Origin: Pilatotrama ljubarskyi
Lineage: Eukaryota > Basidiomycota > Agaricomycetes > Polyporales > Polyporaceae
Direction: 5' to 3'
NCBI GenBank assembly: GCA_022385805.1
Contig: MU277682.1
Coordinates: 533,792 to 593,378, forward strand
Length of the DNA: 59,587 nt
Both the position numbers and the translations under genes were made by a program. The notes beneath the pieces were generated by a model that did not search any database, had not been told where the DNA came from, and was given only the letters and a program-made list of their open reading frames with translations. Positions 1 to 10,128 of the stretch are shown here, one piece after another (the first letter of the stretch is position 1; each line of letters begins with the position of its first letter).

Positions 1-2466
1 TCTATGAAGGATTCCAAATAGGCAGAGGTAATCTTGATTGATAGACAGAGGCACCCTGTTTCAAACTTGAGCACATATTGGGTTTCTGAACCAGGCCAGG
101 AGTTGTTCGAGTGTTGATTGAGGCTGGAGGAGGGCACAACGGTATTGTGAGGCAGGTATTACTAGGAACTCAATATGACAACACACTTGGGGTGTGGTTT
201 TGCATTCTCTGATGTCTGAGTCTGCGCGTGCTGCCTTAGATAATTCCAAAGTGATCAGACTGGTGCTTCTGGTCGTTCGCCTCATTGGGCTGGTTGGTCA
301 TGTCCAAGTACCAATCCACTTTGGTGCTTGACAGCGGTAACCTGAATGCTTGGTCCGGATACACACCTGTTTGACGAACAACTCTCCCGTCCAATACCCT
401 TAGTAATTCTTTCCATATTCAAGGCTCTGCCCCGCTTCCTCCAGGTGTCCCACAGTTGAGCAGATCACATCACTGCGATGGATCCCACGCCTGACACCCT
501 TCTTCTTCAGCGGATACTCACCGTCGGGTACCCAGCTCTTCCCTTTCCTGTCATTTGCCTGGACGGTCATCTCATCATGTGCAACGAGAACCAGTCTCCG
601 CTCGACATAATTGCTCGGCACCTTCTCCAGCTCCGTCCCAACATCCCCAACAACAAGCTCGATGAGCCGCTGACGGTATGCCTCCATTTGCGGGAGGAAC
701 ACTTTTTGACGGTACCCAACAATGTCGGGTCGGTCGTGTCCGTCGTAATACAGCGATTTCTTGTGTGCCAGGTAGCGGAAGCCTTCATGATGAAGCCAAC
801 AGCGAGCGGTGCGTAGGGAGATGCCTTTGCTGGGTTAAAGATGGATACGGGGGAGGAGCGCAACCTCCATGTACCGCTGAAGACCGGTGGGCATTTCTAC
901 CTTGACGAGGAGATGGAGGTATTCCTCAGCAGCAGCAGGAACCATTTTACCAAGTGAAAACTCAGTAAGCTTTGCCGGAGACATGGACCATTTGTTTGAC
1001 CGCATGTATGCACACAGCTCAGTACGAATGGCAGGGTCATCAAGAAGACTATACGCCTTGACATGCTTGCCCCGCAGTGAGACCAGGAGCTCGCGATGTA
1101 TCGTCCATGCCTTGGCCCACCTCCGCACCAGGCGGCCGCCCCACCGTGGAGCGAAGCCATTACTCTCTGCAGCACGCTCTGAAGCGTCGGTAAGGGTCCG
1201 GTTGTTGTTGAGGACTATCTGTAAGAAGCTCTGGATAGATCTTGCACACGTGGCTTGCAGACCGTGATCGCCACCCTTGAATGAATGGTGCTTTGAGCGT
1301 ATGATCTTCTCGACAGCCTCCAGAGCCTCTCGATAACTCTGCAAGAGCTCCGTACGCTTCTCGGCTTGTTGTACACGTGCGGGGACATCCAGACGATGCC
1401 GCTTGAGGGCAGGCGGTGGAGTGACACCGTAATCCAGCGGGATGGGCTGGGAAGCATCAGGGATGCTCTGGGTTGTGGGTATGGAAGGGGAAGGAGCGCG
1501 GCTCCGGCTCAGCGGCATGGGTATGTCTTCTTCATCTTCGCCTGAACTCATGTCTTCTTCGTCCGTATCACTTTCCGCTGACATGCTGTCTGACAGATAT
1601 CCCATAAAACAGGATGTGCAATCAACACCCTCGTCAGCGGTGGACTGTGACGCCTGGTCTGAGCTGTCACCCTCTCGCAGGGTTGGCGGGACTCGAAGGT
1701 CAACGGATCCGACCTCCACCAATTGTATGGTGAGCGCGTTCTCCGAGTTCGACAGGGCAGGAGGCACAGTCACTAACCCAGCTGGGTTACTTGCAGGTTG
1801 GGGATTCTTCACAAAGAATGAGCGCATGAGCGCAGCTCCTGCACTACACACACATGGGCATGGTAAGCAAAGTTCTATGATTCATGCAGGCCATGAAACA
1901 TACGTCTGATGCAATTTTGCATCGTCTACTGCCTTGTCCCGTGTCCTCTTCACGTAATATCTCTGCCTGCATGCTGAATGGCCGTTGTATCCCAGTGCCC
2001 GTTTGGACTCCGCCTTCTTCCACCCTCGAGTGGTCACATTCCGGAGCAATGGCCCATAGGGACCCTGGCTGAATGCCCCTTCCCCATCGCTTGCTTCGGC
2101 ATTGGTGCACGTGTGCTGAGTGGCGAGGCTGGCATACAGATCTTCACCCTCGAGCTCCTCAAGCTCAGCATCAGAGCTCGCGCTCTCTCCAGACTCGGAC
2201 ACTGACTCTTCGGACTGCTCATCGTCCGAGACAAGCACATGATTGACGCCTCCATCCCACGATGTGCAATCCTCAGCATCTGGACAGAAGTCCGAGTCGG
2301 TCCCTACTGCCGAGCTCTGCGGCGTCGGAGTGCAGCTGAGTTGTGGCTGACTGGCCACTGGCTCCGGAGAAGCAGCGGTCACTGATGCTTCTGAGTCGAG
2401 TCGTGAGAGCTTCACAGTACGAGCGTGCGCAATAGAAGCTGTTTTTGCTTTGGATGTCTGTGGCAT
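1..2466 (-). pseudogene. DDE-type transposase, broken, runs off the left edge
   Basis: This resembles a large transposase family common in Agaricomycete genomes; the family call is from recalled resemblance only. Reading on the minus strand from the ATG at 2466, exon 1 ends at 1904 after an acidic, Ser-rich segment. A 60 bp intron (1844-1903) gives a good join into exon 2, with a helical segment and then the likely start of the catalytic core (AHDEMTVQAND, near 570-600). Two in-frame TAA codons break it: at 835-837 (between LPRIHL and SKGISLRTARCW) and at 400-402 (between LEYGKNY and GYWTGELFVKQ). Recognisable coding continues in frame after each, so they look like nonsense mutations, not ends. 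The rest of the core would lie left of about 370; 1-370 shows only weak coding character. No active product is expected. Confidence 0.65.
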
Positions 2467-2651
2467 CGAGGGAAATGGGTGATAGGGGTGTTCCTCCTTG
2501 GTTGCTCTTTCGCCCGTCAGCAGTCGCCGCACTCTGAGTCTCAGTCTATTCTCCTTTCGGCTACACTCTGGGCCCTCAGGCGCCTATCTACCCCTAGATT
2601 ATGGTCCCACCGTCGCTGGCCAACCAATTTTGCCACTGTCCAACTCAGGCG

Positions 2652-3865
2652 GTGACTCCCAGTGAGAATCGACTTAATTTAGATTATTTTCAGACGTTTC
2701 AGTCCGTATATATCTGTACAAGGCTGTAAAAGTAAGGTAAAATGGGACATCCGAGAGAAATAGGCGCTCGCTGCCAGTCAAGCCTTTCGGTCGTTTGGCT
2801 CGATGCACAGTCCATTTTTGTCCAGTAAGTCGCGCTCCGCCTTGTCCAAGTCCGGCTGGACTGTCTGCACATCGTCCTGCGTCGTCCCAAGACACGTCTG
2901 CTCTGGGTTGTCTGTCTGGCCACTCCCGCCACCAACTTGTCCGACCACCTTCCCCCTCTTTGGCCCTCTCCCAAACGTCAGTCGTGGGAAGAGTCCCTTC
3001 CCTTTTCTTGACGTCATGTTTGTTTCTCCTTGACGCTACATCTCTCGTCTCGACCACCATCATCTTCCTTCGCTCTGGTTGTCTCTGCTTCCCCTACGTC
3101 TACCACTTGCTCGCTGGCATGGTGCTTGGTTTGTCATGCCTGCTCTCTAACTGGGGTTCTCGAGCTCATTTACCGAGACATGCATGTATGCCAGATGACG
3201 GTATGTACTATCTATGATTACTCCTTGTTGCTAGCGCTGACGAGCTTAGAGTCTCCCGCCACCCGCCTAACCTGGATGTGCAGGGTAAGAGGAATCTTCT
3301 GGATCACTGGCCCTCGTTAACCCTGCTTTCTAGGCTTTACATCTACATAGAAAGCCGAGAATGTCCGTTGCACAGGTACGTCTCTCGTGGTAGATGTGTC
3401 ACGGAGTATATGTGTGACTCACATGTGACAAACAGGGCTTTCGGGGGTGCGGCGGGGCATTTGAAGACATCAACACGACACGCGGCGTCAGGGGTGTGTG
3501 TGCGAGGAAGCGGCAGGGCGGCCGCTGCAGGAAGGTGAGTACCGCGGGATTCAGGGCGGGGTGCTGCTGTGGGGAGTGCTGGAGCGGGAAGCAGGCTGGC
3601 CCAGGGACCACAGCTGTCTGGGCCTGCATGGTCGTGCAGTACGGTGTACGCCCCATATCGTCGCAATACAGATTTACCAGTTTTGCGACCGCAATGTCGG
3701 AACCGAGCTACACGCATTAGTACGATGGAATACGATCTAATACGCTCAGGATCGTAATTCCTGCAGTCACTTGTAAAAATCTGGAACGACCGAAATTTTA
3801 CGTCTCAATACGGATTAAAACGACCGAAAAGAATCTAAAAGAAGTCGATTTTCACTGGGGGTGAC
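2652..3865. mobile_element. 1.2 kb element bounded by imperfect inverted repeats
   Basis: The plus strand at 2652-2714 and the reverse complement of 3803-3865 align over about 60 bp with scattered mismatches. They share the core CCCAGTGA, then AATCGACTT, TTTAGATT and TCCGTAT in the same order. CAGTGA-AATCGACTT resembles Tc1/mariner-type ends, which is only a suggestion. No convincing protein lies between the repeats; the short frames there conflict with one another. I read it as a non-autonomous DNA transposon. It fills the gap between the broken transposase and the aspartic protease copy at 4058, and may be related to that transposase. I see no clear target-site duplication. Confidence 0.5.
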
Positions 3866-4057
3866 TAGGCACCTCGCACCATAGCTCGATGAAAGTCTTC
3901 CGGATTTCTCCCATGCAGCGTGTCTGCCAAGGAACTCAATGTAGGTATATATGAGGAGGAAAGCTCACATCCCGGGTCCTGGGCCTCAATATCGATACAG
4001 ACACAACGACTCCCCTCGGATCTCTGCTCCCGATTTCCCTGCTCATTCACGAGCCCC

Positions 4058-6729
4058 ATGTCAGCGAGCAGCACATCTCGTCCGGATCGCCCGCCGCCTG
4101 AGGGCGTCTACATCAAGCTCTTTTGCCCCGAGGGCGGAGGGGATCCGTCTTCCCTGCTACGGGTACGCCATCAATTCTGACTCCCTTTGGCCTCTCAGAG
4201 CCTCCTGGAATGCCACATCTGACCGAGTCCGCCATGAAACATCACGAAGCGTGCTGTCGATGCGGCGTGACGAGGATGGACTTTGGACTCACTGCCCGGC
4301 CGTCCGAGCCTTCCATGCGGAGTGTATCTGTCGGACTCGGGCGAGCTGGTTATACATGGTGCTCCTGCAGATGCGCGGGCGACTAGTACTGCATCTCAGG
4401 CAACTGTGCAGCCATCAATTGCGGAAACAGAGGGGTCAGCGGCCACGGCAAGATCTAAGGAGACGGGTCTACGTTGTCCGACTCCAGAAGTAGTACCAAC
4501 GACGGCCCCCAGTCATGATTCACTTCCCGAAGTCGCATCAGGGGACAATAGGCTGATACCCGAGTCCGTCAATTTCTCCTACTGCGAGGAGAGCCAGCCC
4601 AATCACTCGGATGAATATGTGACTGAAATGGAGACAAAGGGTGATTTATTGGCAGCCCAGTCTCAGAGAGCGAGTGCGTCGGACGCCGCTACGTCCAATC
4701 GCCCTGAATTCGAGGACTACTGACATCCTCGCCCATTGTCGTTCCTGCGCACGCCTTAGATCGGGTCGCCTTCTATTCCATGGAGCTGGTGGGTTCTCGT
4801 GCAAACACGATGCTCATTATACTATGTGTTGAAACGGTGAATTATGACAGCTGACGGAGGAATGACACTCCGATTTTTTGGGCGGCTCAAAACTCACTTT
4901 GTTCTTGCTCGAGATCGACACCGGTCAGTCCCGATCGTCCATGTGCAGACAAGTTAATTTCTGAAAATTGGTCCTGGCAGGTTCAAACACAACGTAGGTG
5001 CCTACTGCTTTTGGCCGCTCGAAGTTCACGCCTTTCATCTACCAGCTGGGTATTAGGAGAGCGATTCTGCAAGATCGTCGAACCTCTCCCCAACCCTGCA
5101 GCAGAGCACGCCCAAGGAGAACGCAACCATCCCGGATATGTGATCGAACGCTTCCAGTGGAACGACATCCGAGGCAAATCCATAGTGCTCAATCATGGCA
5201 TAGACGTTCCCGATGTCCCGTCCGGATACAAGTCTGAAATAACCAGCTGGGACGGTCGCGTGAATTACAGCTTCCGTGAGGATCGGGGTGTCGTTCGTGA
5301 GTAGCTTCTCTGATTCAAGCATTTTGTCTGAGAGCGGCACTCCCTATTCAGTCCTTGGACGCCTGCGGGACAGGCCTCGTACATTCACAATCCCGCACTC
5401 CTTCAGCTGGGGAGCAGAATCGAGCCGGCGGGACCGCAAACGACTCGACTACGCACCTGCGGTTGCGATCTGCACCACTGAAGACCTCGTACTGAGACCG
5501 CAGTTCAGTGGGATCCTTGGCTTAGGAGCATGCATGTGAGCACTAGTACATGATGCCTGAAGCGATCTAGCCGTCGAATTGCATTGTTAATGGACCTCTT
5601 GGGGCTATCTAGGTATCAAGACGGGTTCAGGGACCTCTTGCAAGGCTGCAGGGACCCTGCGGCCGAAGCACCTGTGAGCACCCTCCATTTTCGAGACAAC
5701 TTTGATTTCTCACATTTGTAATTTGGCGCTCTGCATAGAGCTTCGTATGGAACCTCAGGAAGCACTTGAAGGCCGTGCCCATAGAAGGAGGCATAATAAT
5801 CTACTTTCTGCTGCGGCCTCAGGTGCTCTCCCATTTTACAGAGAAAGGTCCACGGTAAGTGCCATCATCTATACCTCCCGGCCCAGGGAGCCGTGAGCGC
5901 GTGAGCTCGTTGACTGGCATCCGCGTCTGATAGTCTCTCTAGTTATCTGGCGCTCCAGACCTGGCCCTGCAGACAGATCCCGCGGTGGTCTCCAGCCTTG
6001 CATGTGAACACTGCCAGCAAACTCTGGGAGCTCAGGCTTGCTGGCATCAATATTTGGTGCGACGTCGAAGCTACAACCGCAAGCGCGGAGGCCCTGTGGG
6101 ACAAATCTCCGACCTCGTCCGTAATGTTCGATATTGCGGTCCTGCTCAATACCGGTGAGTATCCGTGTGTGTACATTCGATGTGGCAGCGCCATTGTGCT
6201 CATTCCGCCTACCAGGAGCGTCTGCATCGTATTTTTCGGGTTTCGTACAACAAAGACTTCGTGCTGAAACGGTGTGCCTCTCCCGAACTGTCGTCGAGAC
6301 ACTGCCGCATCAGCTGTTTGCTCCATACTACGTCTTAAGATCTCAGGCTCAGGACCGGGAAACGACGGTGGAGCTCCTTTTTCGCGAGAGCGGGCGTACC
6401 ATAAGTGTATACGTTCCCGCTCTGGGATTCCTATACAACACCCATGGAGAGGGTCTCGTGTGGTCCCTGCCAGGTGGAACTCACGGGGACGGCCATGGTA
6501 GTACCAAGGGGTTGCTGCGCGTGGTGAGTCATTGGTTTATGCTACATGCCCGACTTCAACGCATCACTGATGAGCCGGATAGAACTTCTTTCAAGTCGTT
6601 TATGCGGCTTTCCACATACCTGAAACGGAAGATCCATACATCAGGTTGGCTCCCCAATCCCGCAAGGAGGCTGTTGAAGGGCGTTATGACGTACCCAAGG
6701 AAGAGGAGGTCACTGATTATGATACTTGA
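4058..6729 (+). pseudogene. Pepsin-like (A1) aspartic protease, copy 1, inactivated
   Basis: Identified by exon-by-exon comparison with the copy at 20778. The first catalytic motif is intact: IDTG is split by an intron and continues as SNTTWV after a second intron. The FSGILGLG motif and the C-terminal NFFQVVYAAFHIPE segment are also present. Three defects are seen. TGA at 4268-4270 falls where the other copy has CGA. TGA at 4863-4865 falls where the other copy has GAA. The second catalytic triad reads NTG (AAT at 6148-6150) where the other copy has DTG. Exon borders otherwise match copy 2, and the stop is TGA at 6727-6729. Loss of an active-site Asp would abolish catalysis in this family even if the stops were bypassed. 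Alternative splicing around the first TGA cannot be excluded. Confidence 0.8.
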
Positions 6730-7079
6730 TACTTGAGCTTGCTCCAGGCGTGAGATATCAGAGAAGCATGTACAGAGACTGGAAAGCGGGACAATTCCGC
6801 AGATAGATGATAATTGTGGATGATAGTATATGTTACCTCAGCGATGTAGAGTATCGCCTGAAAGCTACCATCATCTTCACATCAAGTCGCCGCCGCCGTC
6901 TCACTCATAGCACTGGTCCTATCAGCCACCATTCCTTTCGCGGCATGCTCAATCTCGTCTCTGCTCCGGGTACCTGCCCTAGGATCGAGCAGTGCATATA
7001 CGATATATCGTAGGATGCATGATAGGCAGATGAGACGCGTACAATATACAACACTGGTAGACATACTGTAAGGCGATAC

Positions 7080-8922
7080 TTAAAACTCAAAATCATCGAA
7101 CTCGTCCAGTATTGGTGTCTGATACTGTGTGACCGGACCAGGGTCATCTTGCATACTGCAGTTTTCAGCGGGATATGGTACTGCCTAGCGGTGCAATGCA
7201 AAGCGACTCACCTTACACAGCTGACTGCTATTAAGTCGCTATCCAAGCAAGCCGTGACTTGGCCAGTGTCTGTTCGTTCCACACGGTAAGGTAGCCACAC
7301 GTTCGTCCAGCGATCGCGTAGCAGATGGCATACATATGCCAACGAGGGAGGGGCCTCTGCAGCAAACATGTTTGCAACTGACTGGAGAAGCTTCTTATGC
7401 TCTTCAAAGCCATCAGAAGTGTGGTCGGGCCGGGGCATGAAATGCGCAAGAGGGTGTGGTGTGCCCGGTAAGTCGAGATGGATCCGTAAGACTCGGAGGT
7501 GGGACAGGGAAGAGAGCGCTCGTGCGACGTCCGTCTGAGTTCGCAGTATTACTAGGTAACAATCACAGACTGAAAAGAAAGAGGCGCACCACCGGAGCAT
7601 TGTCGTAATCGGGTGATCGATATCGGAAGATGGTCAAGGTGCGCAGATTAGGGAAGTAGGTAGCGATGTTGCCGAGAAGCATTGCGTCGAATGCATCCTC
7701 TTGGTACTCAATCTCCAGCTCCTCTAGTGAACGCGACTGGCACCGTCGTAGCAGCGTGTGCATCTCGGAGGCCTTCAGAATGGGAGACGTCCACCCAAGC
7801 TCATCTTCTACCGTCCTGTGGTCGTGTCGGTGTTGATGCGTGTAGTGGCGAGGGTAGCATCCCAGGGTCAGGCTATGAAGTGTTGTTGGAAGATGAGAGT
7901 AGAGTTTGTCTGCGGGCTCAGGATACGCGATTGACAAACGCTCGAGCTCCTTGCACAGAAAACGGTCAAGCCCATCAGGATGCCAGTATGTTTCTCGACA
8001 TCTGAGACCGGATACCGTGCGGAGGAGCATCAAGGAACGCAGCTTTGGCATACCAGATAGTACAGCCAGCAGAGGCACAGAGACATCAGCGGCTGCAATG
8101 GGGTAATCTCCTCTAAGGCATAAATCCCGGAGCCGAGGCAGATGCAACGAGGCCATCCTGGCGAGAGGGGCAACGTCGAGAAGCATGGTGAGATGCTCCA
8201 GGGAGTGCACGAGTTTGCTTACAAAAAAATCGGCAAGTGAGACCTCTCCGATGGCGTTTCGGGGATGACATCGGTATTCCTGAAGCGGGAGGGTCAAAGA
8301 CGCGAGGGTGCACTGTGGGGATTCAAAATCCGGAGGAATGGGCGCTCCATGATCTGGAGAGACTCATAGGATGAAGTGGCGGAGTTGTGGACATGACCGT
8401 ATTGCCTGAACGCCATCCCACAGGACGCTGTTGAAGTTGCAAGCATCTATGATGACAGTTTCGAGAGCAGGCAAGCGACATAAAAGTTGCACAAGAAGCA
8501 TCTGTAGGTGCTTGGGAAGGTGCTTGGCGCGATGCGAATCACAGATATCCTCCCATGTACCTATAAAAGTTAGACGTCTCAAAACCCATATATATCAGAA
8601 AATGGACAGCATGGGATCAGGGAATCCTTGTAACCTACCTGACATATGCCCAGATGTCGGAAGGAGGGGGAGAGAAGACGGCTCCAGTGAGGAGTTCCCG
8701 ATGGGTGGAGATGGCAGCGGAACGGAAGAGACATGGTTTACAGGCCTCCCTTATTTCTCGGCAAGTCATTGATAATGCTCGCAGGTTTCCCCTGAGAAGG
8801 AGCAGCTCGAATACGTAGACGAGCACATCATAGTTCAGACGGAGCAGGGGGAACCTGTCAATAACGTCAGCTCTCATGACGTGTAGCAACATCCTAACCC
8901 ATCAATGCACTTACGACTGCAT
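7080..8922 (-). pseudogene. F-box/LRR protein, copy 1, one nonsense codon
   Basis: Same five-exon plan as the copy at 23814-25652: 8915-8922, 8639-8854, 7590-8577, 7212-7534 and 7080-7155. Joining these keeps one frame for 537 codons except for TGA at 8364-8366 in exon 3, where the other copy has CAA (Gln). Without that codon the product would be 536 aa. The F-box-like segment (LNYDVLVYVFELL, then NLRALSMTCREIREACKP) is near the N-terminus, followed by degenerate leucine-rich repeats such as LPRLRDLCL and FPNLRTLTI. The C-terminus ends in DEFDDFEF, as in copy 2. F-box proteins usually recruit substrates to SCF ubiquitin ligases; the truncated form would keep the F-box but lose nearly all repeats. 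It could be a recent pseudogene or a short F-box-only product. Confidence 0.75.
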
Positions 8923-9025
8923 GACGGCTACTCCTGAGCCACTGAAGTGCGAGGCGGACACAGTTGTGGTTGCGGTCCACGTCGAGGCTCAGGTTCAACG
9001 AGGAGGCATCAGAGCTGGCGGTACG

Positions 9026-9055
9026 GAGTGAGTGAGTGAGTGAGTGAGTGAGTGA
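9026..9055. repeat. (GAGT)n microsatellite
   Basis: Seven tandem GAGT units in a row, about 100 bp upstream of F-box copy 1, at the point where homology with the second cassette ends and 90 bp before the transposon end at 9147. Confidence 0.9.
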
Positions 9056-9146
9056 TGATTCGACAGTCCGACAAACCCGGGGAGCTCCCGCGCGCTATTA
9101 CTACTGTACTAGTTTCGTTCCTGCCGTTCTGGCAGCGAGCAAGCAC

Positions 9147-9205
9147 CAGAACGTCTGGTGCATTTCGGGCTCAAAACGGCCGCTCGTTACTCCCAGTCAC
9201 AGCAC
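9147..9205 (+). repeat. Left terminal inverted repeat of the Tnp2-like element
   Basis: Begins CAGAACGTCTGGTGC. The first 26 bases match the reverse complement of the sequence ending at 17535 exactly, and similarity continues more weakly. The tip CACCAGA-ACG-TCTGGTG is itself palindromic on this side. Confidence 0.6.
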
Positions 9206-9382
9206 CTAGTCCACCATGTGGAAACTGTCATACATGATTACTCAGCTCGACACTCCGTAGAATTGACAAGTCCCTCCGTCCAATAGCACGAAGTCTTTGA
9301 GGCTTGACGCTTCAGTAGTGTCTGTAGCCTCGTCGCTCTTTCCACTATTATTTCTATGCTCTCATACCAGTAAAACTTTCTA

Positions 9383-9646
9383 ATGGCGCCGCCATCCGTC
9401 TCGGTCGACCCTCAGGCTGCATCTCACACCGAGGCTCGGAAGCTGTCCTATGCGCTCCTCGACGAAGTCCGCACCGAAGTGCGCAAGAAGAGGAGGTACG
9501 ACTCGACCGCGAGCCGCCAGACAATGGCCAATGAGTGCATGAAGCGCACTGGTCTGACGCCGTATCCAGAACAGCTGGAGCTTGCCGAATGCATGCTGCT
9601 GGGTCTCGACATGACGAGCATCGCAGGGACGGGCAAGACGGATTGA
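9383..9646 (+). pseudogene. N-terminal fragment of a RecQ-like DEAD-box helicase
   Basis: The 87-codon frame has a Q-motif-like region (TGLTPYPEQLELAECMLLG) followed by a Walker-A-like end, SIAGTGKTD, then TGA. Fungal RecQ-like helicases of this type read AGTG-x-GKT here, so two residues appear to be missing from the nucleotide-binding loop, and all downstream helicase motifs (DExH, motifs III-VI) are absent. The sequence after the stop has no helicase character. It lies inside the inverted repeats of the Tnp2-like element, so it is probably a captured or leftover gene piece and not a functional gene. Family recognition rests on a short region. Confidence 0.5.
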
Positions 9647-10128
9647 GTCCCTGTCCTTTCATGAACACGAGGACATTTTCCACGCGAGTCGCGAGGCTTG
9701 GATCGTTGTGTGGCAGAGAGGCGCGCAGGGCTGCTGTGTACCCGCTGTAGAATGAGGAGGCTGCAATACTAGGCGGTGACGGGATGAACGGCAGGGAGTT
9801 ATCAGAGGCCGTAAGTGGGGCAGAACCATCATAATCAAGGTCACCCAGACACTGAACATCAGGCCAGATTTGTTCGGAGGAAATAGAGTGCAATGTCCGA
9901 GTTTTGTTCCACTTTTGTAACAAGTTTGCGAGGAATTGTATTTGTGCCAGATATGCCCGGTGGCAATGTAGAAACGGTCACGGGGTCTTTGCACCGCAAC
10001 GCGCGACGCGCAGCTCGAAGGCTGGCGCTGAGCGCTGAGCGTGAGCGTCTCCTCACTTTGCTCGTCGACCGCATACATCCAGCGGCGTCGACTACGAGCT
10101 CAATATATCCTGGCATTCTCCCCACACG

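Larger units (their letters stand above)
3945..8950. repeat. Duplicated two-gene cassette, copy 1 (degraded)
   Basis: This about 5 kb unit holds an aspartic protease (plus) and an F-box/LRR gene (minus), tail to tail. The same pair, in the same order, orientation and exon structure, recurs at about 20.69-25.68 kb. Homology covers both genes and the short space between them and fades just upstream of each ATG. Both genes here carry inactivating changes, while both in the other copy read through. Confidence 0.85.
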
